A stretch of DNA of 50,596 bases from Ruminococcus sp. (GCA_021199305.1 JAJQIH010000037.1:64001-114596), one strand, 5' to 3'. Shown: positions 33,968 through 42,943, counted from the stretch's first letter. Made by a program: numbers and translations. Notes: generated from the sequence alone by a model not told the origin.

Positions 33968-33996
33968 AGTATATTCCAATATTTTTGATTTGTCAA
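33968..33996 (-). promoter_or_regulatory. glnN promoter
   Basis: On the minus strand TTGACA (33996-33991), 17-nt spacer, TATACT (33973-33968). The predicted start, near 33963, puts the hexaloop hairpin at the very 5' end of the RNA. The rest of the divergent gap (33997-34173) is AT-rich and shows no gene. Confidence 0.8.
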
Positions 33997-34173
33997 GACT
34001 TTTTTGCGTTTTTTGTGAGATTTGTGCAATTTCATAACTGAAAAGCAAAACTTACAGGAATTTTGATACAATTTTTACAAAACGACAGTTTAAATTTGCC
34101 GCCTCAGATATTTTTCTCAGACTTTAAGTTCGCACAATTTCAACTCCGCTTGATTTTTTAATCTGCAAACATC

Positions 34174-34202
34174 TTTACAGCGAGAATTAAATGTGTTAAA
34201 AT
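34174..34202 (+). promoter_or_regulatory. Promoter of the GS-like/ANTAR operon
   Basis: TTTACA (34174-34179), 17-nt spacer, TAAAAT (34197-34202). The leader contains CAAGGC-GTCA-GCCTTG (34222-34237 region), a small hairpin without an adjacent T-run. Confidence 0.6.
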
Positions 34203-34270
34203 AGGAAACGGAGATTAACGCGCAAGGCGTCAGCCTTGAACATACTGATTTTAAATTTTTGGAGGTCAAT

Positions 34271-35545
34271 ATGATTTACACTCAAACGGACGTGCTTCAA
34301 TATGTCAGAGAAAATGATGTAAAATTTGTAAAGCTTCAGTTTTCTGATATTTTCGGCTTTCAGAAGAATATATCTATAAACAGCTCTGAGCTTTACGACG
34401 CTTTTTCAAAGGGCTTTTCCTTAGACGCCTTTTATCAGAGAGGACTTTTAAACTGCGAGAAAAATCTTCTTCTGATTCCCGACGCTTCAACTCTGTCGAT
34501 CCTTCCCTGGCGTCCTCATCAGGGCGGCGTTGCAAGGCTTCTTTGCGATGTCAGAACCTTAGACGGAAACGATTATATCGCCAACAGCCGAACAATACTC
34601 AATAAGGCTGTAAAGGCTGCAAAGCAAAAGGGAATTACATTTAAAATAAAGACCTCCTGCGAATTTTACCTGTTTAAAAACGACGACGACGGAAATCCAA
34701 CTAAAATTCCTCAGGATAATGCAGGATATATGGACGCCGCACCAATGGACAGAGGTGAAAATGTAAGAAGAGAAATCTGCCTGGCACTCGAACAAATGGA
34801 CTTTTCTCCCGAAGCTTCAAGTCACGAGGCAGGCCCTGGACATAATGAGATCGATTTTCAGTATGCTTCTCCTTTGAGTGCTGCCGATAACTTTATTACA
34901 TTTAAATCTGCAGTTAAGAATATTTCCGACATAAACGGTCTGTACGCTACTTTTATGCCAAAGCCGTTTGACGACAAGCCGGGAAGCGGACTTCACATCG
35001 GTATAAAGCTTTACAAAGACAAAAAGAACATCTTCGAGGTTTATCAGCCTGAAAAGGATAAGCTTCAGGAAAACATTATCGCTGGTATTTTAAACAGAAT
35101 AAGCGATATGGCGCTGTTTGCAAGTCCTACTGTCAACAGCTATAAGCGCTTCGGAAAATTCAATGTTTCAAAGGATATTTCCTGGAGCAACAATAATACA
35201 GCTGAGCTTTTAAGAGTTCCCGTAGCGGCGGACAAGAGCGCAAAGCTTATTTTGCGTTCGCCAGACTGCGCTTGCAATCCTTATATTGTATTGGCGCTTA
35301 TTATCTACGCTTGCCTTGAAGGAATTGAAAACGACGAACGCTTATCAGTCGCTTCGTCAAAGCAGATTCCTGAAAATGTAGTCAAAGCAGCAGAGATAGC
35401 CAGCGACAGCGAATTTATAAAGAAGTATATGGACGACGAAATTACAAAGGCTTATAGCGAAATTGCTAAGGAGCAGTATTTAAAATACGAAAACGCCGAG
35501 GATAAGGCGGCATTTGAAACGGAAAATTACTTTTTGACGCTTTGA
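34271..35545 (+). CDS. Glutamine synthetase type I-like protein, probably catalytically inactive
   Basis: 424 residues from ATG at 34271, GGAGG at 34261-34265. The fold is clearly GSI: beta-grasp start VKFVKLQFSDIFGF, then SSHEAGPGHNEIDF, MPKPFDDKPGSGLH, PTVNSYKRF and LRSPDCACNPY. Aligned by eye to enterobacterial GS, E131, E212, E220, H269, R321 and R359 have counterparts (E131, E186, E193, H242, R293, R329). E129 is Ser129, the E327 flap (GYEAP) is replaced by an unrelated stretch, R339 is Asn or Thr, R355 is Lys and E357 is Ile327. The n2 metal site thus loses two of three ligands. It is co-transcribed with the ANTAR regulator and divergent from a normal GSIII, so a sensing role is plausible. 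Confidence 0.85.
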   Translation: MIYTQTDVLQYVRENDVKFVKLQFSDIFGFQKNISINSSELYDAFSKGFSLDAFYQRGLLNCEKNLLLIPDASTLSILPWRPHQGGVARLLCDVRTLDGNDYIANSRTILNKAVKAAKQKGITFKIKTSCEFYLFKNDDDGNPTKIPQDNAGYMDAAPMDRGENVRREICLALEQMDFSPEASSHEAGPGHNEIDFQYASPLSAADNFITFKSAVKNISDINGLYATFMPKPFDDKPGSGLHIGIKLYKDKKNIFEVYQPEKDKLQENIIAGILNRISDMALFASPTVNSYKRFGKFNVSKDISWSNNNTAELLRVPVAADKSAKLILRSPDCACNPYIVLALIIYACLEGIENDERLSVASSKQIPENVVKAAEIASDSEFIKKYMDDEITKAYSEIAKEQYLKYENAEDKAAFETENYFLTL

Positions 35546-35588
35546 TAAATGCTTATCGGTACAAGCTCTGGTTCGGAGGTGATGCTAA

Positions 35589-36158
35589 GTGGAGAGTGTT
35601 TTGATTGTATCGGGAAATGAAAAAGCAACAAATGCCCTCGTCCCGATGCTCAGAGAGTTTGGACATATCAGTATATCGTCAGCGAAAAGCGCATCCGAAG
35701 CTAAAAGAGCTATTTTGTCAAACGATTATGATCTGGTAATGATAAATGCGCCGCTTAGCGATGAGTACGGCTTTGAGCTTGCAGGTCAGGTTTTAAGCAA
35801 TTCTCTGTCGAGCTGTCTTTTTATAGTAAAGGCGGAGCATTTTGAAAGCGCAAGCGCAAAGCTTGAAGGACTCGGAGGCCTTTGCATTTCAAAGCCTGTA
35901 AACAGACTTATGTTCATTCAGGCGTTAAGGTGGATAAGCGCAACAAGAAACAGACTTTTAGGCCTGAAGCAGGAGAACATCAAGCTTCAGAACAAGATAG
36001 AGGAAATGCGAATTGTCAACAGAGCTAAGTTTGCCCTGATGCAATATTTAGGCTTTGACGAAGCGCAGGCACACAGATATATTGAAAAACAGGCAATGGA
36101 TAAACGAGTTACAAAGTACCAGATAGCCACACAGATAATAAAAACATACGAGAACTGA
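35589..36158 (+). CDS. ANTAR-domain RNA-binding antiterminator with degenerate receiver domain
   Basis: 189 residues; GTG start at 35589, eight bases after GGAGGT. Residues 1-118 follow the receiver fold (VLIVSG, DYDLVMINAPLSDEYGFEL, CISKPV with K102), but the phospho-acceptor Asp is Asn53 and the N-terminal acidic pair is missing, so phosphorylation is unlikely. Residues 120-138 form a coiled coil, and 139-189 are an ANTAR domain (NRAKFALMQYLGFDEAQAHRYIEKQAMDKR in two overlapping motifs). ANTAR proteins bind paired hexaloop hairpins and prevent terminator formation. The best target in the window is the glnN leader. NitR, which acts on glnA in solventogenic Clostridium, is a comparable case from the literature as I recall it. 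Confidence 0.9.
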   Translation: MESVLIVSGNEKATNALVPMLREFGHISISSAKSASEAKRAILSNDYDLVMINAPLSDEYGFELAGQVLSNSLSSCLFIVKAEHFESASAKLEGLGGLCISKPVNRLMFIQALRWISATRNRLLGLKQENIKLQNKIEEMRIVNRAKFALMQYLGFDEAQAHRYIEKQAMDKRVTKYQIATQIIKTYEN

Positions 36159-36219
36159 AAGTTAACAGTTTCTTTACAGACAAGCGTGTGAAATTGTAGT
36201 ATAATAAATAAGAAACTAA

Positions 36220-36264
36220 AAGCCAGGATGCTATACCGCTTTCGGGCGGCAAAGCTACCTGCTT
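36220..36264 (+). promoter_or_regulatory. Structured leader RNA of carA
   Basis: A TATAAT -10-like box (36200-36205) is followed by a four-helix hairpin: AAGC/GCTT (36220-36223, 36261-36264), AGG/CCT (36225-36227, 36258-36260), GCT/AGC (36230-36232, 36253-36255) and CCGC/GCGG (36236-36239, 36246-36249), with small symmetric internal loops. No terminator follows and no PyrR-type loop is recognised. It may be a translation-level switch or a protein site. No known family was identified. Confidence 0.5.
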
Positions 36265-36299
36265 ACATAAAAAATTTAAGGAAGAAAGGGGATTTTCTC

Positions 36300-37373
36300 G
36301 TGCAAAAAGCATATCTCATACTTGAAAATGGGACAATTTTTGAGGGAAAAAGCTTTGGTAAAAGCGGCGAGACTGTTGGCGAAATTGTTTTTACAACAGC
36401 CATGACCGGTTATTTGGAAACCTTGACTGATCCCAGTTATTACGGACAGATAGTTGTTCAGACATTTCCTCTTATAGGAAATTACGGAGTTATTCCTTCC
36501 GATTTCGAGAGCGGCCATCCGTATGTTAAGGGTTATATTGTTAGAGATTGGTGTCAAGAGCCTTCAAACTTTCGTTGTGAGGGTGACCTTGACACTTTTT
36601 TAAAGCAGTCAGGAATTGTAGGACTTTATGGAATTGACACCAGAGCGCTGACAAAAATCGTTCGTGAATCAGGAGTAATGAACGGAAAAATTGTAATGGA
36701 GGGTACTACCGATTTCGGCCTTACCGAGCTTAAAAATTATAAAATCATAGGTGCTGTTGAAAATACAACCTGCAAGGAAGAAACGGTTATGCCAGCCATC
36801 GGGGAAACCAAAAGAAGAGTTTGCCTTCTGGACTATGGCGCTAAGAGAAATATTTGCAGAGAGCTTCAGAAGCGTGGTTGCGAGGTAACTGTTCTGCCAG
36901 CAAGCACAACTGCAAAGAGAGTACGCGAGCTTAACCCTGATGGAATAATGCTTTCTAACGGACCGGGCGACCCGGCAGACAACACCGAAATAATCGAGCA
37001 GCTAAAGGAAATGTGTACATTTAATATTCCAATCTTCGGAATTTGCTTAGGACATCAGCTTTTGGCTCTTTCACAGGGAGCCAAAACCGAAAAGCTCAAA
37101 TACGGACACAGAGGAGCTAACCAGCCTGCTTCATACAAGGATACAGGCAGAGTTTATATAACAAGCCAGAATCACGGATACGCTGTAGTTTCAAGCACGT
37201 TGCCTGAGGGAGCTGTTGAAAGCTTCTTTAACGCAAACGACGGAACCTGCGAGGGAGTGGATTACAACTATATGCCGGCATTTTCAGTACAGTTTCACCC
37301 TGAGGCTTGCGGCGGACCGCTTGATACAGGATTTTTGTTCGACAAATTTATCGATATGATAGATAATAACTAG
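36300..37373 (+). CDS. carA: Carbamoyl-phosphate synthase small (glutaminase) subunit
   Basis: 357 residues from GTG at 36300, eight bases after GAAAGGGG; the frame reaching back to 36228 crosses the structured leader. The N-terminal domain (AYLILENGTIFEGKSFG, FTTAMTGYLETLTDPSYYGQ) is followed by a class I amidotransferase with nucleophile Cys in FGICLGHQLLALS and His/Glu in VQFHPEACGGP. It hydrolyses glutamine and passes ammonia to CarB for arginine and pyrimidine synthesis. The carB fusion gene follows after 39 bp. Confidence 0.95.
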   Translation: MQKAYLILENGTIFEGKSFGKSGETVGEIVFTTAMTGYLETLTDPSYYGQIVVQTFPLIGNYGVIPSDFESGHPYVKGYIVRDWCQEPSNFRCEGDLDTFLKQSGIVGLYGIDTRALTKIVRESGVMNGKIVMEGTTDFGLTELKNYKIIGAVENTTCKEETVMPAIGETKRRVCLLDYGAKRNICRELQKRGCEVTVLPASTTAKRVRELNPDGIMLSNGPGDPADNTEIIEQLKEMCTFNIPIFGICLGHQLLALSQGAKTEKLKYGHRGANQPASYKDTGRVYITSQNHGYAVVSSTLPEGAVESFFNANDGTCEGVDYNYMPAFSVQFHPEACGGPLDTGFLFDKFIDMIDNN

Positions 37374-37412
37374 CTACTTGACAAGAAATTTTTTTGAGAA
37401 AGGAAATTGGTT

Positions 37413-40400
37413 ATGCCTTTAAATAAAGAGCTTAAAAGAGTTCTTGTAATCGGTTCGGGTCCTATTGTAATAGGACAGGCGGCGGAGTTTGACTACGCCG
37501 GAACACAGGCTTGCAGGGCTCTTAAAGAAGAGGGACTTGAGGTAATACTTGTAAACTCAAACCCTGCTACAATTATGACAGATAAGGCTATGGCGGACAA
37601 AATTTATATTGAGCCGCTTACCCTTGAAACGGTAAAGAGAATAATTAAAAAGGAGCGTCCGGACAGCCTGCTTTCAACTTTAGGAGGACAGACAGGACTT
37701 ACCCTTTCAATGGAGCTTGCAAAGGAAGGCTTCCTCGATAAATACGGAGTCAAGCTTTTAGGCGCAAGACCAGAAACCATAGATAAAGCTGAGGACAGAC
37801 AGATGTTCAAGGACACTATGGAGTCGATAGGTCAGCCTTGCATTCCTTCAACCGTTGTAAACGACGTTGAGTCGGCGGTTGAATTTGCAAACAGCGAAGG
37901 AATTGGCTACCCGCTTATCATTCGCCCTGCGTTTACGCTCGGCGGAACAGGCGGCGGTATTGTAAACAACGAAGCTGAGCTTCGCGACGTAACAAGAAAC
38001 GGACTTTACTTATCTCCGATCACTCAGGTTCTGGTTGAAAAGTGTATCGCAGGCTGGAAGGAAATCGAGTTTGAGGTAATGCGTGACAGCAAGGGAAATG
38101 TTATTACTGTCTGCTCAATGGAAAACTTCGACCCGGTAGGCGTTCACACAGGAGATTCTATCGTTATTGCGCCAACAGTAACGCTCGCTGATAAGGAATA
38201 TCAGATGCTTCGTTCAGCGGCTTTGAAAATTATCGATACCCTTGAGGTTGAGGGCGGCTGTAACTGTCAGTTTGCATTAAAGCCTGATTCGTTTGAGTAC
38301 GCAGTAATCGAGGTAAACCCGAGAGTTTCACGTTCATCAGCGCTCGCTTCAAAGGCAACAGGCTATCCAATCGCAAAGGTAGCAGCTAAAATTGCAATCG
38401 GCTATACGCTTGACGAAATCAAAAACGCCGTCACAGGAAAAACTTACGCTTGCTTTGAGCCTGCTCTTGACTATGTTGTAGTAAAGCTTCCGAAGTGGCC
38501 GTTTGATAAATTCGTTTACGCTAAGAGAACTCTTGGTACACAGATGAAGGCGACAGGCGAGGTAATGGCAATAGGCACTACCTTTGAGCAGGCAATTATG
38601 AAGGCGGTAAGAGGAGCTGAAATCGGACACGACTGCCTTATAAGCGAACCGCTTCTATCCCTTTCAGACGAAGAGCTGAAGAGCAGAATAAGCGAATGCA
38701 ACGACGAGCGTCTGTTTGTCATTTACGAAAATCTGAGAAGAGGCGTAACGCCTGAATATATTCACGATATTACAAAAATCGACCTTTGGTTTTTGTATAA
38801 GCTCGAAAAGCTTATCGACACAGAAAAGGAGCTGAGAAAGGGCGTTCTGACCGACGAGCTTTATCTTACAGCTAAAAAGCAGGGCTATCTCGATAAGGTT
38901 ATCAAGGAGCTTTCAGGTTGCGAGATTGAAAATCCAAGGCACGCTTCGTTTAAAATGGTTGATACCTGCGCCGCTGAGTTTGCAGCTCAGACACCGTATT
39001 TCTATTCAACATTTGACGACGAGGACGAAGCTTCAAAGCATATAGCGGCTGGTAATTCAGAAAATAAAACGGTTATCGTTTTCGGTTCAGGCCCTATAAG
39101 AATCGGACAGGGAATTGAGTTTGACTATGCGTCGGTACAATGCGTGTGGGCACTGAAACGTCAGGGCTTTGACGTTGTAATTGTAAACAACAACCCGGAA
39201 ACCGTTTCAACAGACTTCGACACAGCGGACAGACTGTATTTTGAACCGCTTACAAACGAAGATGTAATGAACATTATAAATGTCGAAAAGCCATACGGCG
39301 TAGTTGTTGCCTTTGGCGGACAGACCGCTATCAAGCTTACAAAGCATATGGCGGCAAACGGAGTTAATATTTTGGGAACTCCTCCTGACAGCATTGACGC
39401 TGCAGAGGACAGAGAGCGTTTCGACGAGCTTTTAGAGCTTCATAAAATCAAGCGTCCTCAAGGCTTTACTGTTATGACAACAGACGAGGCTTTGGAGGTT
39501 GCAAACAAGCTTCACTACCCGGTATTGATGCGTCCTTCATACGTTTTAGGCGGACAGAATATGATTATCGCCTTTAACGACGACGACATCAAGGAGTATA
39601 TGGCTATTATCTTAGCTCAGGAAATTGAAAATCCAATACTTATTGATAAGTATCTGATGGGACCGGAGCTTGAAGTAGACGCTATTTGCGACGGAGAGGA
39701 TATTTTAATTCCTGGAATTATGGAGCACGTCGAAAGAGCGGGAATACACTCGGGCGACTCAATCGCTGTATATCCTGCATGGAATCTCCCTGACGAAATG
39801 GTAAACAGAATTGTAGAATGTTCAAAGAACCTTGCTGTTTCGTTAAAGACAAAGGGACTTGTAAACATTCAGTATCTGATTTATCACGGCGAGCTTTATG
39901 TAATTGAGGTTAATCCTCGTTCATCGAGAACTATTCCGTACATTTCAAAGGTAACGGGAGTTCCGATGGTTGAGCTTGCTACAAGAGCAATGCTCGGAGA
40001 AAAGCTAAGAGATATGGGCTATGAGCCTGGACTTTATCCGCACTCGCCTTATATGGCAGTAAAGGTTCCTGTTTTCTCGTTCGAGAAGCTTACAGACGTT
40101 GACAACCACTTAGGACCTGAAATGAAGTCAACAGGAGAGGTCTTAGCACTTGCAAATACCCTTGAGGAAGCTTTGTATAAAGGACTTATTGCTGCTGGTT
40201 ATACGCTTGAGAAAAACGGCGGAGTATTTATCACAGTAAGAGATTCAGACAAGCCTGAAATCTCAGAGGTAGCCAAGCAGTTTGAGGATTTAGGCTTTAA
40301 GATTTACGCTACGAGAGGAACCGCTAAAACGCTTGCGGACAACGGAATCAAAGCTCAGGTTGTTGATAAGATCCACGAGGGCGAGAACAATACGCTGAAG

Positions 40401-41462
40401 CTTATCGAAAGCGGAGATATTCAGTATGTAATTTCTACCTCTTCAAAGGGCAGAATGCCATCAAGAGACAGCGTTAAGATAAGAAGAAAAACTGTCGACA
40501 GAAATATTCCTTGTCTTACATCTATCGATACGGCAAACGCAATAGTTTCGTCAATCAGAAGCAAATATTCAGAGCAGTCGACAGAGCTTGTTGATATAAA
40601 CAATATGAGAACCAAAAAGCAAAAGGTTAAGTTCTCAAAAATGCACGGTTGCGGAAACGATTACATTTACTTTAACTGCTTCGACCAGAGAATTGATAAT
40701 CCTGAAGGACTTTCTATCAGACTTTCGGACAGGCACTTTGGCATCGGCGGCGACGGAGTAATTTTAATCTGCAAGTCAAAGGTAGCCGACGGAAAGATGA
40801 GAATGTTCAATCTTGACGGAAGCGAAGGAAAAATGTGCGGCAACGGAATAAGATGCGTCGCTAAGTTTATGAGAGATAACGGACTTGTCGACAAGGATAA
40901 GTTTGAAATCGAAACGCTTAGCGGAATTATCGGCGTTGAGCTTATGAGGCATTACGGCGAGGTTGTCGGCGCAAGAGTAGATATGGGCAAGGCGGTTCTG
41001 AACCCTGCTGAGATTCCTGTAAAGTTTGAGGGCGACAAGGTAATAAACAAGCCTGTTACAATTGGCGACAGGGAATGGAACATTACCTGTGTTTCAATGG
41101 GTAACCCTCATTGCGTTACATTTATAAAGAACGTCGATACGTTTGAGCTTGAAAAGTACGGACCGATGTTTGAATACAATGAGCTTTTCCCTGAAAGAGT
41201 AAACGCTGAGTTTATTCAATTTATTGACAAGAATACTCTTAAAATGAGAGTATGGGAAAGAGGAAGCGGCGAAACCTGGGCTTGCGGAACAGGCGCTTGT
41301 GCAAGCGTTGTAGCAGCTTGTGAAAACGGATACTGCAACAGAGATGAGGACATAACCGTTAAGCTCTTAGGCGGAAATTTAACTGTCAGGTATTCGTCGG
41401 ACGGCGAAGTGTTCTTATCAGGAGATGCTGTAAACGTATTTGACGGAGAGGTTATTATATAG
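37413..41462 (+). CDS. carB-dapF: Carbamoyl-phosphate synthase large subunit fused to diaminopimelate epimerase
   Basis: 1349 residues from ATG at 37413 (AAAGGA at 37399-37404). Residues 1-1064 are a full CarB: two ATP-grasp halves (GSGPIVIGQAAEFDYAGTQ and GSGPIRIGQGIEFDYASVQ) and the MGS-like allosteric domain near 930-1055. Without a stop codon it continues into DapF (about 1065-1349): FSKMHGCGNDYIYF, catalytic Cys in KMCGNGIRC and Cys in WACGTGACAS, both present. An internal ATG (40605) has no ribosome site, so the epimerase is made as a fusion. It joins carbamoyl-phosphate synthesis to LL- to meso-diaminopimelate epimerisation for lysine and peptidoglycan. The following gene, dapL, makes the epimerase's substrate. 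Confidence 0.93.
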   Translation: MPLNKELKRVLVIGSGPIVIGQAAEFDYAGTQACRALKEEGLEVILVNSNPATIMTDKAMADKIYIEPLTLETVKRIIKKERPDSLLSTLGGQTGLTLSMELAKEGFLDKYGVKLLGARPETIDKAEDRQMFKDTMESIGQPCIPSTVVNDVESAVEFANSEGIGYPLIIRPAFTLGGTGGGIVNNEAELRDVTRNGLYLSPITQVLVEKCIAGWKEIEFEVMRDSKGNVITVCSMENFDPVGVHTGDSIVIAPTVTLADKEYQMLRSAALKIIDTLEVEGGCNCQFALKPDSFEYAVIEVNPRVSRSSALASKATGYPIAKVAAKIAIGYTLDEIKNAVTGKTYACFEPALDYVVVKLPKWPFDKFVYAKRTLGTQMKATGEVMAIGTTFEQAIMKAVRGAEIGHDCLISEPLLSLSDEELKSRISECNDERLFVIYENLRRGVTPEYIHDITKIDLWFLYKLEKLIDTEKELRKGVLTDELYLTAKKQGYLDKVIKELSGCEIENPRHASFKMVDTCAAEFAAQTPYFYSTFDDEDEASKHIAAGNSENKTVIVFGSGPIRIGQGIEFDYASVQCVWALKRQGFDVVIVNNNPETVSTDFDTADRLYFEPLTNEDVMNIINVEKPYGVVVAFGGQTAIKLTKHMAANGVNILGTPPDSIDAAEDRERFDELLELHKIKRPQGFTVMTTDEALEVANKLHYPVLMRPSYVLGGQNMIIAFNDDDIKEYMAIILAQEIENPILIDKYLMGPELEVDAICDGEDILIPGIMEHVERAGIHSGDSIAVYPAWNLPDEMVNRIVECSKNLAVSLKTKGLVNIQYLIYHGELYVIEVNPRSSRTIPYISKVTGVPMVELATRAMLGEKLRDMGYEPGLYPHSPYMAVKVPVFSFEKLTDVDNHLGPEMKSTGEVLALANTLEEALYKGLIAAGYTLEKNGGVFITVRDSDKPEISEVAKQFEDLGFKIYATRGTAKTLADNGIKAQVVDKIHEGENNTLKLIESGDIQYVISTSSKGRMPSRDSVKIRRKTVDRNIPCLTSIDTANAIVSSIRSKYSEQSTELVDINNMRTKKQKVKFSKMHGCGNDYIYFNCFDQRIDNPEGLSIRLSDRHFGIGGDGVILICKSKVADGKMRMFNLDGSEGKMCGNGIRCVAKFMRDNGLVDKDKFEIETLSGIIGVELMRHYGEVVGARVDMGKAVLNPAEIPVKFEGDKVINKPVTIGDREWNITCVSMGNPHCVTFIKNVDTFELEKYGPMFEYNELFPERVNAEFIQFIDKNTLKMRVWERGSGETWACGTGACASVVAACENGYCNRDEDITVKLLGGNLTVRYSSDGEVFLSGDAVNVFDGEVII

Positions 41463-41488
41463 CGAAATAGACGAAAGGATGATACATA

Positions 41489-42688
41489 ATGCCATCAATC
41501 AATGAAAACTTTTTGAAACTTGAAAAGAACTATCTTTTTATCAACATTGCAAAAAAGGTAAACGCTTATAAGGAGGCAAATCCCGATGCTGATATTATCA
41601 GAATGGGAATAGGCGACGTAACTCAGCCTATCGCTAAGTGTGTTGTTGACGCTATGAAAAAGGGCGCTGACGAAATGGGCGTTAAGGAAACCTTCAAGGG
41701 CTATGAGGACAGCGGTACAGGCTACGACTTTTTAAAGGAAGCAGTTTCAGGCTACTACAATAGCTTTGGCGTTACCGTTTCACCTGATGAAATCAGAATT
41801 AACGACGGCGCAAAGGCTGACTGTGGAAATATCGTTGACATTTTCGGCGACGACAATGTAGTTTTGATTACCGACCCTGCGTACCCTGTATATGTTGATA
41901 CAAACCTTATGAATGGCAGAACTGTAATTTACGCTGATTCCAACGAGGAAAACGGCTTTGCGGCAATGCCTGACGAAAGCGTTCACGCAGACCTTATTTA
42001 CCTCTGCTCGCCAAACAACCCGACAGGCTCGGCATATACTGCTTCGCAGCTAAAGACCTGGATTGACTACGCTTTAAAGAACAAGGCAATAATAATTTAT
42101 GACGCTGCTTACGAAGCTTTCATCACAGAAGATATTCCGAGAAGTATTTTCGCTGTTGAAGGCGCAAGACAGTGCGCTATTGAAATGTGCTCGCTTTCAA
42201 AAACAGCAGGCTTTACCGGTATGAGATGCGGTTATACGGTTATTCCAAAGGAGCTTTCAGTAATCGCAAGCAACGGAACAGAAGTCAGCATTTCAGACCT
42301 CTGGGGAAGGAGAGAAGGCTCAAAGTTCAACGGAGTTTCGTATCCTGTTCAATGTGCTGCAGCAGCAGTATTTTCCGAAGAGGGCTTGAAGCAGACTAAG
42401 GAAAATATAAAGTATTACCAGCAAAACGCAAAGGTAATCTCAGCCGCTTTGGACGAGCTTGGAATCAAGTATACTGGCGGCAAAAATTCACCGTACATCT
42501 GGTTGAAATGCCCGAATGGCATGGGAAGCTGGGAGTTTTTTGACAAGCTTTTAAATGAAGCTAACGTAGTTGGAACTCCAGGCGCTGGTTTTGGCAAAAA
42601 CGGAGAAGGCTGGTTCAGATTAACAGCCTTCGGCGACGCAGAACGAACCAAAGAAGCAATGGAAAGATTTAAGAAGATGAAGTTCTAA
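41489..42688 (+). CDS. dapL: LL-diaminopimelate aminotransferase
   Basis: 399 residues; AAAGGATG precedes the ATG. It is a class I PLP aminotransferase of the DapL type: ENFLKLEKNYLFINIAKKV, IRMGIGDVTQPI, CSPNNPTGSAYT, YDAAYEAFI, and the PLP Lys in SLSKTAGFTGMRCGY. It converts tetrahydrodipicolinate to LL-diaminopimelate in one step, bypassing acyl intermediates. The product is the substrate of the DapF domain encoded 26 bp upstream, so consecutive lysine-pathway steps are co-transcribed with carAB. Confidence 0.95.
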   Translation: MPSINENFLKLEKNYLFINIAKKVNAYKEANPDADIIRMGIGDVTQPIAKCVVDAMKKGADEMGVKETFKGYEDSGTGYDFLKEAVSGYYNSFGVTVSPDEIRINDGAKADCGNIVDIFGDDNVVLITDPAYPVYVDTNLMNGRTVIYADSNEENGFAAMPDESVHADLIYLCSPNNPTGSAYTASQLKTWIDYALKNKAIIIYDAAYEAFITEDIPRSIFAVEGARQCAIEMCSLSKTAGFTGMRCGYTVIPKELSVIASNGTEVSISDLWGRREGSKFNGVSYPVQCAAAAVFSEEGLKQTKENIKYYQQNAKVISAALDELGIKYTGGKNSPYIWLKCPNGMGSWEFFDKLLNEANVVGTPGAGFGKNGEGWFRLTAFGDAERTKEAMERFKKMKF

Positions 42689-42700
42689 CCCCAACCACCA

Positions 42701-42736
42701 ACCCCGCAAGCGAGAATTCTCGCTTGCGGGGTTTTT
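42701..42736 (+). terminator. Intrinsic terminator of the carA-carB/dapF-dapL operon
   Basis: A perfect palindrome at 42702-42731 (15-bp arms beginning CCCCGCAAGCGAGAA) followed by five T (42732-42736). Confidence 0.93.
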
Positions 42737-42754
42737 AACATCTGACTACAATTT

Positions 42755-42943
42755 TTACTTAGCTGAACCTGTCTTGTAAGCGTCGATCATCTTCTTGACC
42801 ATCTGACCTCCAACGCTTCCAACTTCTCTTGCTGTAAGATCACCGTTGTATCCCTGCTTGAGGTTAACTCCTACTTCGTTGGCAGCTTCAATCTTGAACT
42901 TTTCAAGAGTCTGTCTGCCCTGCTCAGTTGTAATTCCTTTCAT
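42755..42943 (-). CDS. Alpha/beta-type small acid-soluble spore protein
   Basis: 62 residues, ATG at 42943 behind AAAAGGAG. The C-terminal half, GDLTAREVGSVGGQMVKKMIDAY, is the DNA-binding helix pair of alpha/beta SASPs. The segment KFKIEAANEVGV contains a plausible GPR protease site. Such proteins coat spore DNA, turn it A-like and protect it from UV and heat. It is a single-gene unit preceded by a sigma-G-like promoter, which indicates a sporulation-competent lineage. Confidence 0.92.
   Translation of the reverse strand: MKGITTEQGRQTLEKFKIEAANEVGVNLKQGYNGDLTAREVGSVGGQMVKKMIDAYKTGSAK

Noticed and set aside
33952-33969. CTGTTTA/TAAACAG hairpin as a second ANTAR-type hairpin of the glnN leader
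   Set aside because: It overlaps the -10 box and would lie mostly upstream of the predicted transcription start; its loop cannot be six bases in register.
40605-40607. Separate dapF gene starting at the internal ATG
   Set aside because: No Shine-Dalgarno precedes it and there is no stop codon between the CarB and DapF parts, so a fusion is the better reading.
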